Counted from the stretch's first letter, positions 1 through 8,041 are shown. The stretch: 64,000 nucleotides of DNA from Luteibacter pinisoli (GCF_006385595.1 NZ_CP041046.1:992001-1056000), one strand, 5' to 3'. Program-made: numbers and translations. Notes: generated by a model not told the origin, from the letters alone.

Positions 1-1085
1 AAGATGCACTGCACCACCGCCGAGGTGGTGTGCTCGCCGACGGACTGGGCGCTGCCGGACACCTTGAAGCCTTCCATGCAGCCGATCACCGAGATCATGA
101 AGGCGAATACCGGCGCCTTCGCGATGCCCACCAGGAACTGACGCAGCTGCATGTCCGCCTGGAACATGGTGAGGAACATGGACGGCGACATCTTGAGTAC
201 CGCCAGGCAGACCACGCCGCCGCCGACGATGCCGGCGATCATGGCGACGAAGGTAAGCATGGGCAGCGCGATCAGCAGGGCGAGCACGCGCGGCAGCACC
301 AGCAGTTCGATCGGGTCCAGGCCCAGGGTACGAATGGCGTCGATTTCCTCGCGCGCCTTCATCGAACCGATCTGCGCAGTGAAGGCGCTCGCGGTGCGCC
401 CGGCCAGGAGGATGGCGGTGAGCAGCACGCCGAACTCGCGCAGGAAGGCGAAGCCGATCAGGTCCACCGTGAAGATGCTGGCGCCGTAGGCCTCCAGGGC
501 GGTCGAGCCCAGGAAGGCGACGACGGCGCCGACCATGAAGGAGAGCAGGGCCAGGATCGGTACGGCATCGAGCCCGGTCTGCTCCAGATGGGACACCAGC
601 GAGGTCACGCGCCAGCGGCGGGGCACGAGCGCCGTGCTGGCGAAACCCTGCAGGGTGATGCCCATGAAGCCCAGCAGCTTGAGGGTCTGCCGCCAGAACG
701 CCGACACGGCCCGGCCGATGCGCTCCAGCATCACGACGAAGCCGGCGTCGCGCTTGCGCGGTACGCCCTTGCAGTAGGTGTCGATTGCATCCCCTACCGT
801 CTTCAGCAGCGCGCGGCGCGGGGCGGGCAGGGCTTCGTCCTGGGCCAGCGCCTGGGTGCGCGTGCTGCCGAGCAGCTCGGCGACCACGAACGCGCCCGAG
901 GTATCCATCGCGGCCACGTCGTGGAGGTCGATGATGACCCCGTTGCCGACGGAACCGGCCAGCTCGTTGGCCCGGGCCTGCAAGGCCACGTAGTGGGGCA
1001 GGGTCCAGTCGCCGCGCAGGACGAGACGCTCGCCGCCCGCGTCGCGGCTGAGGGTCACGGTACCTGGCAGGGAGGAAGTGGCCAT
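1..1085 (-). CDS. MlaE/YrbE-family ABC transporter permease with N-terminal STAS domain (partial, 3' end outside window)
   Basis: The minus strand reads open from an ATG at 1085 to the window edge, about 361 residues. Residues 1-90 look like a STAS-type domain (a hydrophobic strand followed by DLHDVAAMDTSGAF). The rest is the MlaE permease fold, with hydrophobic segments and the hallmark REFGVLLTAILLAGRTASAF followed by MKAREEIDAIRTLGLDP. The family forms the inner-membrane permease of Mla-type lipid (phospholipid) transport between inner and outer membrane, working with an MlaF ATPase and MlaD. STAS-permease fusions of this kind are common in proteobacteria. An in-frame ATG at 1109 is an alternative start; neither has a strong ribosome binding site. 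The expected mlaF/mlaD partners would lie beyond the left edge. It is divergent from gcvT. Confidence 0.9.
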   Translation of the reverse strand, partial: MATSSLPGTVTLSRDAGGERLVLRGDWTLPHYVALQARANELAGSVGNGVIIDLHDVAAMDTSGAFVVAELLGSTRTQALAQDEALPAPRRALLKTVGDAIDTYCKGVPRKRDAGFVVMLERIGRAVSAFWRQTLKLLGFMGITLQGFASTALVPRRWRVTSLVSHLEQTGLDAVPILALLSFMVGAVVAFLGSTALEAYGASIFTVDLIGFAFLREFGVLLTAILLAGRTASAFTAQIGSMKAREEIDAIRTLGLDPIELLVLPRVLALLIALPMLTFVAMIAGIVGGGVVCLAVLKMSPSMFLTMFQADMQLRQFLVGIAKAPVFAFMISVIGCMEGFKVSGSAQSVGEHTTSAVVQCI

Positions 1086-1121
1086 GGAGCGGAAGGCTAG
1101 CAGGAACATGTTGCGGCGCGC

Positions 1122-1150
1122 TTGGACTTGGCGCTCGCTGCCGGGATAAT
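1122..1150 (+). promoter_or_regulatory. Candidate sigma-70 promoter of gcvT
   Basis: TTGGAC (1122-1127) and GATAAT (1145-1150) are separated by 17 bp, about 40 bp before the chosen gcvT start. The -10 box matches the consensus at five of six positions; the -35 is weaker. No glycine riboswitch was recognised in the short leader. Confidence 0.45.
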
Positions 1151-1191
1151 GACGGGCTGCCCCCATGGCCCATCCCCCGAAAGGTAAGACG

Positions 1192-2298
1192 ATGACCGAC
1201 AAGACCGAACTCAACGCCACCCACCGCGAGCTCGGTGCCCGCATGGTCGACTTCGGTGGCTGGGACATGCCCATCGCCTACGGCTCGCAGATCGAAGAGC
1301 ACCATGCGGTGCGCAACGACGCCGGCATGTTCGACGTCTCGCACATGACCGTGGTCGACCTGACCGGCCCCTCCACCCGCGAGTTCCTGCGCAAGCTGGT
1401 GGCCAACAACGTCGACAAGCTGGCCAAGCCGGGCAAGGCGCTCTACACCTGCATGCTGGACGAAACCGGCGGCGTCATCGACGACCTGATCGTCTACTTC
1501 CTGCGTGAGGATTTCTTCCGCCTGGTGGTGAACGCCGCCACCCGCGTGAAGGACCTGGCCTGGATCGAAAAGCAGGCCGCCGCCTTCGGCGTCAGCGTTC
1601 GCGAGCGCCCGGAATTCGGGATGATCGCGGTGCAGGGCCCGAACGCCCGCGAGAAGCTGATCGGCCTGCTCCCGGCGGATGTCCAGGAGAAGGCGCGCAA
1701 GCTCGGCAAGTTCGCCGCGCTGGAAACCGAAGGCCCCGATGGCATGCCGCTGTTCCTCGCCCGCACCGGCTACACCGGTGAAGACGGCTTCGAGGTGGTG
1801 GTCCCGAACACGCGCGTGGTGGAACTGTGGAAGCACCTGCACGCCGCGGGCGTCGCGCCGGCGGGCCTGGGCGCGCGTGACACCCTGCGCCTGGAAGCGG
1901 GCATGAACCTGTACGGCCAGGACATGGACGAGAGTGTGTCGCCGTGGGAAGCCGCGCTGGCCTGGACCATCTCCCTGGACGAAGGCCGCGACTTCATCGG
2001 CCGCGCCGCGCTGGAGCAGCACAAGGCCGACGGCGTGAAGCGCGTCATGGTGGGCCTGGTGATGGACGAGAAGGGCGTGCTGCGCCACGGCCAGAAGGTG
2101 CTGACCGCGAACGGCGAGGGCGAGATCCTTTCCGGCGGCTTCGCGCCGACGCTGGGCAAGTCCATCGCCTTCGCGCGCATCCCGGCGGGTGAGCCGGGCG
2201 ATGTCCGCGTCGAGATCCGCGGCCGCGACATCCCGGTGCGCGTGGTGAAGTTCCCCTTCGTGCGTGACGGCAAGCCGATGGAAGGCATCGCCGGCTGA
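1192..2298 (+). CDS. gcvT: Aminomethyltransferase (glycine cleavage system T protein)
   Basis: This 368-residue protein is the T protein of the glycine cleavage complex. It takes the aminomethyl group from lipoyl-GcvH and passes the one-carbon unit to tetrahydrofolate, releasing ammonia. Recognisable family motifs are HRELGARMVDFGGWDMPIAY at the N-terminus, DVSHM, the GYTGEDGFE segment and GARDTLRLEAGMNLYG. The size fits the family (about 360-370 residues). The ATG at 1192 is preferred over the in-frame ATG at 1165 because it is preceded by AAAGGT and matches the usual N-terminus. gcvH follows 113 bp downstream on the same strand; the P protein gene is not in this window. Confidence 0.97.
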   Translation: MTDKTELNATHRELGARMVDFGGWDMPIAYGSQIEEHHAVRNDAGMFDVSHMTVVDLTGPSTREFLRKLVANNVDKLAKPGKALYTCMLDETGGVIDDLIVYFLREDFFRLVVNAATRVKDLAWIEKQAAAFGVSVRERPEFGMIAVQGPNAREKLIGLLPADVQEKARKLGKFAALETEGPDGMPLFLARTGYTGEDGFEVVVPNTRVVELWKHLHAAGVAPAGLGARDTLRLEAGMNLYGQDMDESVSPWEAALAWTISLDEGRDFIGRAALEQHKADGVKRVMVGLVMDEKGVLRHGQKVLTANGEGEILSGGFAPTLGKSIAFARIPAGEPGDVRVEIRGRDIPVRVVKFPFVRDGKPMEGIAG

Positions 2299-2411
2299 TC
2301 GTCGGCGACACATACTTATATATAGGGCGAGGACGGCATGCTTCCGTGTCTCGCGTGGATGGGTACAATTACCCGGTCACCACCGCCCACTCCCTAGCGA
2401 GGCTAACCCCC

Positions 2412-2813
2412 ATGAGCGATATCCCCGGCGATCTGCTTTTCCTTAAGTCCCACGAGTGGGTTCGCATCAACGATGACGGCACCGCCACGGTCGGCATTTC
2501 CGACCACGCACAGGAAGCGCTCGGCGACCTCGTCTATGTCGAGTTGCCGGAAGTGGGTAGCACCGTTGAAGCGGGCGAAGGCAAGGGTGTTGCCGTGGTC
2601 GAGTCCGTGAAGGCCGCGTCCGACATCTACTCCCCGCTCTCGGGCGAAGTGGTCGAGGTGAACGAGAAACTCTCGGATGCGCCGGAGACGATCAACAGCG
2701 ACGCCTACGGCGACGGTTGGATCTTCAAGATCAAGTACTCCAACCTGGGCGAAAAGGACGATCTCCTTACCCCCGATGAGTACAGCGAAGTGGCCGAGAG
2801 CGACGACCACTAA
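2412..2813 (+). CDS. gcvH: Glycine cleavage system H protein (lipoyl carrier)
   Basis: The 133-residue product is the lipoylated shuttle of the glycine cleavage system, carrying the aminomethyl intermediate between the P, T and L proteins. The lipoylation lysine is K67 in ESVKAAS, in the conserved context GVAVVESVKAASDIYSPLSG. The start at 2412 (MSDIPGDLLF) has GAGG eight bases upstream and gives the normal length; upstream in-frame codons do not resemble the family. A possible own promoter (TACAAT at 2364-2369) lies in the gap after gcvT, so the gene may be transcribed both with gcvT and alone. A strong terminator follows. Confidence 0.97.
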   Translation: MSDIPGDLLFLKSHEWVRINDDGTATVGISDHAQEALGDLVYVELPEVGSTVEAGEGKGVAVVESVKAASDIYSPLSGEVVEVNEKLSDAPETINSDAYGDGWIFKIKYSNLGEKDDLLTPDEYSEVAESDDH

Positions 2814-2840
2814 CGGTCGTTCGTCGTGCTTCAACCTGGT

Positions 2841-2868
2841 GCCGGTCGTCCTCGACCGGCATTTTTTT
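2841..2868 (+). terminator. Rho-independent terminator after gcvH
   Basis: An 8-bp GC-rich stem (GCCGGTCG / CGACCGGC, 2841-2848 with 2853-2860) with a 4-base loop is followed by a run of seven T. It ends the gcvTH unit. Confidence 0.9.
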
Positions 2869-2878
2869 GTCCGCGACG

Positions 2879-2901
2879 CCCCTTTGGGGAAATTTTTTTT
2901 T
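2879..2901 (+). terminator. Possible second, weak terminator
   Basis: CCCC-TTT-GGGG (2879-2889) followed by AAA and a run of nine T lies directly after the gcvH terminator. The stem is only 4 bp, so this may be a back-up terminator or chance. Confidence 0.3.
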
Positions 2902-3191
2902 CGCCCCCAGTCGCCTTCCGTTCATCCCCGCGAACGCCCCTCGAGACCGCTCGACGGAGCGTGGCGCGGCGACGCATCGGCGCGACGCGTCGCTAAACGC
3001 AAATCGAAAAACCGTTCACGAAATGCCTTTTTTTATGATGTTTTGTTAATGGGGTGATTGCAGTAAATCGTTTGGCGAGCAATCGGGAAAATGATTTGAG
3101 TGGGTCGATAACCCTCGCCCCGGTTATGTCCGATGGACCTCGGTCGCCGGGGGATGTGTCCGCAACGTCTTCAATTTAGAGCTAAAAATTA
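2902..3191. other. Intergenic region upstream of the metJ fusion, no gene seen
   Basis: About 290 bp without a supportable gene. The second half is AT-richer than the genome average, which fits a promoter/regulatory region for the metJ fusion. Small open frames here have no family resemblance or ribosome binding site and are not called. Confidence 0.5.
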
Positions 3192-3220
3192 TTGACAGCG
3201 GATTTGTTCAGGAATAGCTT
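3192..3220 (+). promoter_or_regulatory. Candidate promoter of the metJ fusion gene
   Basis: A perfect TTGACA (3192-3197) is followed 17 bp later by TAGCTT (3215-3220), a poor -10 that keeps only three consensus bases. It lies 28 bp upstream of the ATG. The weak -10 would suit a regulated promoter; a convincing tandem met box was not found. Confidence 0.4.
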
Positions 3221-3247
3221 TTGCGTCAATTGACGGGGAACCCGGAA

Positions 3248-3910
3248 ATGGAAACTGATAACTTCATCCGACCGTATGTGGAGCACGGTTCAAAAGCGGG
3301 AGCGGTACGCAAGATCACGGTATCGATTCCGCTGCACATCCTCCGCCTGCTGTCTGATGAACGCACCCGCCGACAGGTCAACAATTTAAGGCACGCGACG
3401 AACAGCGATTTGCTGGTTGAAGCGTTCCTACATGCTTTTACTGGGCAACCACTGCCAACTGATGAGGAGCTGAGACGAACCATGGCCACTGCCAAGAAAG
3501 CCACTGCCAAGAAGTCGGCCGCCAAAAAGGCGACCAAGAAATCCACCGTGAAGCGCACGGCTGCCCGCAAGGCACCGGCGAAGAAGACGGCCACCCGCAA
3601 GTCGGCCGCCAAGAAGACCACCGCCCGCAAGTCGCCGGCGAAGAAGGCTGCAACCCGTAAGGTTGCGAAGAAGGCTTCGACCCGTAAGGTCGCTGCCAAG
3701 AAGGCCGTCAAGAAGGCCGTCCGCAAGGCTGCGCCGAAGAAGGCTGCAGTAAAGAAGACCGCTCGCAAGGCAGCCGTTAAGAAGGTTGCCCGCAAGGCCG
3801 CTCCGCGTAAGGCTGCTGCCAAGAAGGTAGCTGCCGCCAAGGTCGTTCGCGCGACCAAGGCCGCCAAGGCTCCGAAGGCCCCCAAGGCGCCCAAGGCTCC
3901 GAAGGCTTAA
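3248..3910 (+). CDS. metJ: MetJ-type methionine repressor fused to a histone H1-like Lys/Ala-rich tail
   Basis: 220 residues in two very different parts. Residues 1-78 are clearly MetJ, the ribbon-helix-helix, S-adenosylmethionine-dependent repressor of methionine genes. The DNA-contacting strand RKITVSIPL (21-29, Lys22 and Thr24 matching the contacts of E. coli MetJ) and the near-identical segment RRQVNNLRHATNS through HAFTGQPLP (residues 41-70) are present, so dimerisation and SAM-binding elements seem kept. The C-terminal part of normal MetJ (about 30 residues) is missing. In its place are about 140 residues of Lys/Ala/Arg repeats (AKK, RKA, KKA), typical of bacterial H1-like or AlgP-like DNA-binding tails. 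The ATG at 3248 has GGGGA upstream and matches MetJ length; a TTG at 3221 is less likely. There is no frameshift at the junction. An internal ATG at 3481 could yield the tail alone. Function as a repressor is inferred. Confidence 0.88.
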   Translation: METDNFIRPYVEHGSKAGAVRKITVSIPLHILRLLSDERTRRQVNNLRHATNSDLLVEAFLHAFTGQPLPTDEELRRTMATAKKATAKKSAAKKATKKSTVKRTAARKAPAKKTATRKSAAKKTTARKSPAKKAATRKVAKKASTRKVAAKKAVKKAVRKAAPKKAAVKKTARKAAVKKVARKAAPRKAAAKKVAAAKVVRATKAAKAPKAPKAPKAPKA

Positions 3911-3951
3911 ACCCAGCGTTACCTTCTAATAAGAAAGCTGTTTGCGAATTA

Positions 3952-3979
3952 GCTCCCCGCGGTGCCCAGCGCGGGGAGC
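3952..3979 (+). repeat. Inverted repeat after the metJ fusion
   Basis: A perfect 9-bp inverted repeat (GCTCCCCGC / GCGGGGAGC) with a 10-base loop and no T-run. It probably stabilises the mRNA end or assists the terminator just downstream. Confidence 0.5.
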
Positions 3980-3983
3980 CACT

Positions 3984-4010
3984 TCGAAACTTGACCCCGG
4001 CCTGTCCGGG
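3984..4010 (+). terminator. Likely terminator of the metJ fusion gene
   Basis: ACCCCGG and CCGGGGT pair around a short CTGT-containing loop and are followed by a T-rich tract (TTATTCATTT). The T-tract is interrupted, so efficiency is uncertain. Confidence 0.6.
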
Positions 4011-4185
4011 GTTATTCATTTCCAGGGCCCGTACGTTCCTGCCCCGGAAAAGGTCCTAGGCCGGCAGACTGGATTCATGCCCGCATTGCGGTTACCTTTC
4101 CAGCCACGCGCTGCGTAGGACGGGGGGTCCTGCGCGTCAAGCCATCAGGGGGCGCGCGTTCATTCCGGAGTCCAGTCCCGCCGCC

Positions 4186-5220
4186 ATGGATACCCGTCAT
4201 CGATTCCCGATGCGCCGCCGCATGCGTGGTGCCATCAATCCCGTCACGCTCGCCGTCCTCATTATCGTGGTCGTGCTGGCTGTGGCTGCGTATTTCCTCA
4301 TCATCAAGCCCTATCACGACGCCAACGAGGGCCTGGTGCAGCAGGGTGCGACCACGGCAGCCAAGCCGGGCGCATCGCGTGAGGCGCCCCCGGCGAACGT
4401 GGACGCGCTCAGCGTCGACCAGCTGCTGGCCGAGGCACGCACCGCGATGAACGACCAGCGCCTGGTGGCGCCGGCCGGTAACAACGCCTTTGAGTTCTAT
4501 ATGAAGGTGCTGCAGAAGCAGCCGGGCAACGCCGTCGCCGCCGATGCGCTGCGCGAGACGTTCTCCTACGGCGCGGCCGCCACCGAGCAGACGATCAACG
4601 CGCGTGACTTCAACGAAGCGCAGCGTGAAATCGACCTGCTCGCCAAGGCCGATCCGGCGAACTACACGCTGACCATCCTGCGCTCGAAGCTGGACGCGCA
4701 GCGCAAGACCCTCGACCGCGAGCAGCAGCAGGCCCAGGACGCGCAGAAGGCGCAGCTGGCCCAGCAGAACGCCGCGGCCACGGCGAAGGCGCAGGCGGAG
4801 CAGCAGGCGGCCGCCGCAGCGGCTGAGGCGCAACGCCAGCAGGCGGCGCGTGACCAGGCCGCCCGTGTCGCCCAGCAGCAGCCTGCCGCGGCCCAGCCGC
4901 AGGCACCGCGTGCCGCCGCGCCGGCACGCTCGGCCGCCGACGAGGCGATTACCGAGGCGGTGCTCGTGCGCCAGGTGAACCCGCGTTACCCGACCGCCGC
5001 CATGCGTGCGAACCAGGAAGGCTGGGTGGACGTGGAACTGACCGTGGGTGCCGACGGTGTCGTCAGCAATGTGAACGTCGTGGACGCGCAGCCCAAGCAC
5101 ATCTTCGATCGCTCGGCGGTCGATGCGGTGAGCAAGTGGGAGTTCAAGCCGGCGATGCGCAACGGCGAGCCCATGACGGTGACCCTGCGCCGACGGTTGC
5201 AGTTCAACCTCGGACGCTAA
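4186..5220 (+). CDS. TonB-family energy transducer-like protein
   Basis: 344 residues: a short cytoplasmic N-terminus, one transmembrane helix (about residues 20-42), a helical periplasmic segment with TPR-like spacing (about 65-170), a Gln/Ala-rich coiled stretch (about 180-245), and a C-terminal TonB domain (about 255-344). The TonB domain shows NPRYPTAAMRANQEGWVDVE and a closing KWEFKPAMRNGEPM pattern. TonB proteins couple the proton-motive force of ExbB/ExbD to outer-membrane receptors. No exbB/exbD is adjacent, so the receptor partner is unknown. The Ala/Gln-rich spacer replaces the Pro-rich linker of classic TonB. An in-frame ATG at 4210 is an alternative start. Confidence 0.85.
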   Translation: MDTRHRFPMRRRMRGAINPVTLAVLIIVVVLAVAAYFLIIKPYHDANEGLVQQGATTAAKPGASREAPPANVDALSVDQLLAEARTAMNDQRLVAPAGNNAFEFYMKVLQKQPGNAVAADALRETFSYGAAATEQTINARDFNEAQREIDLLAKADPANYTLTILRSKLDAQRKTLDREQQQAQDAQKAQLAQQNAAATAKAQAEQQAAAAAAEAQRQQAARDQAARVAQQQPAAAQPQAPRAAAPARSAADEAITEAVLVRQVNPRYPTAAMRANQEGWVDVELTVGADGVVSNVNVVDAQPKHIFDRSAVDAVSKWEFKPAMRNGEPMTVTLRRRLQFNLGR

Positions 5221-5222
5221 CG

Positions 5223-5253
5223 AAATCGGCCCCTCGCGGGGCCGATTTTTTTT
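5223..5253 (+). terminator. Strong terminator after the TonB-like gene
   Basis: An 11-bp stem (AAATCGGCCCC / GGGGCCGATTT) with a TCGC loop runs into eight T. It also separates this gene from the convergent hydrolase ending at 5273. Confidence 0.93.
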
Positions 5254-5272
5254 GTGCCGTTTTTCCTTGGCG

Positions 5273-6604
5273 TTATTTCTTCTTCTTCGCCGCCGGCTTC
5301 TTCTTTGCCGGGGCGGGCGCGGCCTTGGACTTCGTCCTGGCCTTCACCGGTGCGGCCTTGGGCGCCGGTGCGGCGTGCACGCTGCCTTCCACGCCCGCCC
5401 AGTCCACGTGCGGCAGGCCGAGCAGGTCGTCGAACACCATGGGCATCAGGCCGGCCGGGATGGGCGCAGCGGCGTTCCACATCGTCACCACGCCTGCGTG
5501 GTACTTCGGGAAGAAGCCGATCATCGTCCGGTACCCCGACACGGCGCCGGCGTGATAGACGAGGTCTTCGTTTGCGTAGGTGAAGACGCGCCAGCCCAGG
5601 GCGTAGTGCGCATCCGTCACGCGGGCACGGCGCCAGGGCTGCGAATGCTCTTCGGACGGCGTGGCCACGCCCGGGGCGTGCAGGACGTCGAGCAGCGGCG
5701 TCGGCAGCACGTCCGGCCGCCCGCCCATCTGCGCCATCAGCCACTGCTCCATGTCGCGCAGGCTGGCGTTGACGCCGGCCGCCGGCGCCACGCGGTAGTA
5801 GGCGTCGTTCGGCTCGTACGGAATCCAGTTGTGCGGGCCGCCGCGGTGCGGGCGCGCCCAGCTCTTGCTGGCTTCCAGGGCGTCGCGCCCGTAGCTGGCG
5901 TCGACCATGCCGAGCGGGGCGAAGATGCGTCGCTCCACCTGGCGAAAAAAGTAATCGCCCGTGGTGGCGTAGATCACGTCGCCGATCATGCTGAAGGCGA
6001 CGTTCTGGTAGCCGTAGCAGGCGCCGACCTTGCAGGAGAGGTCTACCTCATCGAGCTTGCGCACCAGCTCCTCGTAGGGCGCGTCGGCTTCCAGCATCGC
6101 GTCGTAGGTGTTGCGCGGCAGGCCCAGGCGCTGGCCCAGGATGTCACGCACGGTGGCCTGCTGGGCCGCCTGGACGTCCTTGAGCTTGAAGTAGGGCAGG
6201 GTGTCGGTGAGCTTGGTATCCCAGTTCAGGAAGCCATCGCGCACGAGCACGGCGGTGACGCCGGTGGCGAACGCCTTGGACAGCGAGGCCAGGCGGAAGA
6301 CCGTGTCGGGCGTCGCCGCTTCCTTCGTCTTCGCGTTGGCGTAGCCGATGGCGCGCTCGTACACCACCTTGTCGTCCACGATGATCGCGGTGACGATCGC
6401 GGGGGCGGCGTCGCGCGCCTCGGCGGCATCCAGCCAGCGCTTGTAGTCCTCCACCGTCTGCTTCACCCGCTCCGCGGGGAGCTTCGCGGCTTCCGGGTCC
6501 ACGTGGACCACGGGCGGTTTCGGCGGCGGCGCCGCGTAGGCGAGCGGGGCGGAGAGGGCGGCGGCAAGGGCGCACGCGAGCAGGGAGGTGAGACGGAACG
6601 GCAT
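5273..6604 (-). CDS. Secreted serine hydrolase of the class C beta-lactamase/PBP4* fold
   Basis: 443 residues with a signal peptide (about residues 1-25, cleavage near AYA-APP). The three active-site elements of the serine beta-lactamase/DD-peptidase superfamily are visible: SLSK at 107-110 (nucleophile Ser107), YQN at 199-201 and HAG at 351-353. Such proteins are periplasmic or secreted esterases, D-aminopeptidases or peptidoglycan hydrolases; the true substrate cannot be read from the sequence, and beta-lactamase activity should not be assumed. The last 30 residues are Lys/Ala/Pro-rich (ending AKKKPAAKKKK), an unusual extension. It is divergent from the carrier at 6755 and convergent with the TonB-like gene. 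Confidence 0.88.
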   Translation of the reverse strand: MPFRLTSLLACALAAALSAPLAYAAPPPKPPVVHVDPEAAKLPAERVKQTVEDYKRWLDAAEARDAAPAIVTAIIVDDKVVYERAIGYANAKTKEAATPDTVFRLASLSKAFATGVTAVLVRDGFLNWDTKLTDTLPYFKLKDVQAAQQATVRDILGQRLGLPRNTYDAMLEADAPYEELVRKLDEVDLSCKVGACYGYQNVAFSMIGDVIYATTGDYFFRQVERRIFAPLGMVDASYGRDALEASKSWARPHRGGPHNWIPYEPNDAYYRVAPAAGVNASLRDMEQWLMAQMGGRPDVLPTPLLDVLHAPGVATPSEEHSQPWRRARVTDAHYALGWRVFTYANEDLVYHAGAVSGYRTMIGFFPKYHAGVVTMWNAAAPIPAGLMPMVFDDLLGLPHVDWAGVEGSVHAAPAPKAAPVKARTKSKAAPAPAKKKPAAKKKK

Positions 6605-6754
6605 GCTGATCTCGCGGCTTGGTGAATCGTACTGCGGGCAACTTCCCTGTCATTGTCGTGTACTTGCCCGGCATCCACAACGCGGGCGTGCGGCCCGCAA
6701 GAACAGCGGGTTTGCCGGAAAAGCCGTGCTAGGCTTTACGTGCCTCCACCGGAA

Positions 6755-8041
6755 ATGCCGGCCAACGTGAACGCACGCCGACCCGCCATGGGTGAAGGCC
6801 TGACCCTCGCCCTTTCGGTCATCGCCTTTTTCTTCGTGATGACCTCGTACTACGTCCTCCGGCCCGTTCGCGACCAGCTCGTGGGCGCGGCGGGCTCGTC
6901 GTCCCTGCCTGGCTTCTACGCCATCGTCTTCGGCGTGATGCTGGGGCTGACCCCCGTGTTCGGCTGGCTCGTCGCGCGCTTCCCCCGCAAGCGCCTCATC
7001 GGCGTCAGCTATCTGTTTTTCATCGCCTGCCTGGTCGGCTTCGTGCCGGCGTTCGTCGCCCAGGACCGGATCGGGGCGGTGGCGCTGGGCACGGTGTTTT
7101 TCGTCTGGGTCAGCGTGTTCAACCTGTTCGTGGTCTCGCTGTTCTGGAGCTTCATGGCGGACATCTACCAGAGCCGGCAGGCCCGCCTGGTGTTTCCGTT
7201 CATCGCCTTCGGCGGCATGGGTGGCGCCCTGCTGGGGCCGCTGGTGACGCGCCTGCTCGTGCAGCGCGTCGGTGTCCCGTCGATGCTGGTGATTTCCGCG
7301 GTGGGCCTGCTGCTGGCGCTGGGCGCGTTGCTGGCGCTGTCTGCGCGGCCCGGGGACAACGCCGCGTCCTCGGGGGAGCCCGTGGGCGGCTCCATCCTTG
7401 AGGGCGCCAAGTCAGCCTTCTCACAGCCCTTCCTGCGCTACATGACGGTGCTGATGCTGCTCAGCGACGGCATCGCCACCCTGGCGTACGCGCTGGTGGC
7501 GGATTACGCCAAGCTGCACTTCCTCGATAACGCCGCGCGTACCGCGTTCTATGCCGACCTCGACCTGTGGGTGAACGGCATCGGCGCCGCGTTGCAGCTC
7601 ACCCTGACGCCGCTGATCCTGCGTGGCCTGGGCGCGGTATGGGCCATGGTGTTGCCCACCCTGGCCAATTTCGTGCTGCTGGCCCTGCTGGCGTACTTCG
7701 GGCCGGTGGATTTCTCCCTCGTCGGCCACGCCGTCCCGCTGATCGCGCTGGTGATGATCGGCAGCCGCAGCATGACCTACGGGATGACCAAGCCCGCCTC
7801 GGATTCGCTGTATACGCGGATACCTCGCGAGGCGCGCTACAAGGGCAAGAACTTCATCGAAACCGCCGTGTGGCGCTTCGGCGACCTGGTGGTCACGACC
7901 TCGCTCAGCGCCGCGAAAGGTGCGGGCGTAGGCATCGCCACCATCGGCCTGGTCTGTGCGGGCCTGGCCGCGGTGGCGACCGAGGTGGCGCGTCGCGCCG
8001 CCACCTCGCCAGACCTGCTGCCGGAACAGCGCGACGACTAG
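6755..8041 (+). CDS. Polytopic membrane carrier related to ADP/ATP (NTP/NDP) translocases or MFS
   Basis: 428 residues with roughly twelve hydrophobic helices. The N-terminal motif YYVLRPVRDQL after the first helix, and the segment WSFMADIYQSRQARLVFPFI with GGMGGALLGP, resemble the TLC/ATP-ADP carrier family and its free-living relatives, usually annotated as NTP/NDP exchange transporter or MFS. Substrate is unknown; free-living bacteria do not need energy parasitism. The ATG at 6755 is chosen; an ATG at 6788 directly before the first helix is also possible, and neither has a good ribosome binding site. Its stop codon overlaps the stop of the convergent CBS gene through a CTAG palindrome at 8038-8041. 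Confidence 0.75.
   Translation: MPANVNARRPAMGEGLTLALSVIAFFFVMTSYYVLRPVRDQLVGAAGSSSLPGFYAIVFGVMLGLTPVFGWLVARFPRKRLIGVSYLFFIACLVGFVPAFVAQDRIGAVALGTVFFVWVSVFNLFVVSLFWSFMADIYQSRQARLVFPFIAFGGMGGALLGPLVTRLLVQRVGVPSMLVISAVGLLLALGALLALSARPGDNAASSGEPVGGSILEGAKSAFSQPFLRYMTVLMLLSDGIATLAYALVADYAKLHFLDNAARTAFYADLDLWVNGIGAALQLTLTPLILRGLGAVWAMVLPTLANFVLLALLAYFGPVDFSLVGHAVPLIALVMIGSRSMTYGMTKPASDSLYTRIPREARYKGKNFIETAVWRFGDLVVTTSLSAAKGAGVGIATIGLVCAGLAAVATEVARRAATSPDLLPEQRDD

Noticed and set aside
30..1100. Long plus-strand open frame opposite the MlaE-like permease
   Set aside because: It mirrors the minus-strand permease and its residues (Asp/Gly/His/Arg-rich) have the look of antisense translation of GC-rich DNA; the minus frame has clear MlaE motifs.
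2867..3049. 60-residue open frame between gcvH and metJ
   Set aside because: No ribosome binding site, begins inside the terminator region and has no protein-like pattern.
3163..3186. Possible met box (CAACGTCT) upstream of metJ
   Set aside because: Six of eight bases match a single box, but the neighbouring 8-mers do not; MetJ needs at least two tandem boxes.
3226..3894. 222-residue minus-strand frame opposite the metJ fusion, rich in Ala/Phe/Leu and resembling a membrane protein
   Set aside because: It arises from complementing Lys/Ala codons (AAG/GCC to CTT/GGC); the plus frame has true MetJ homology.
5273..6604. Annotation as a true beta-lactamase resistance gene
   Set aside because: SxxK/YxN/HxG motifs are shared by many esterases and peptidases of this fold; nothing nearby (ampR and similar) supports drug resistance.
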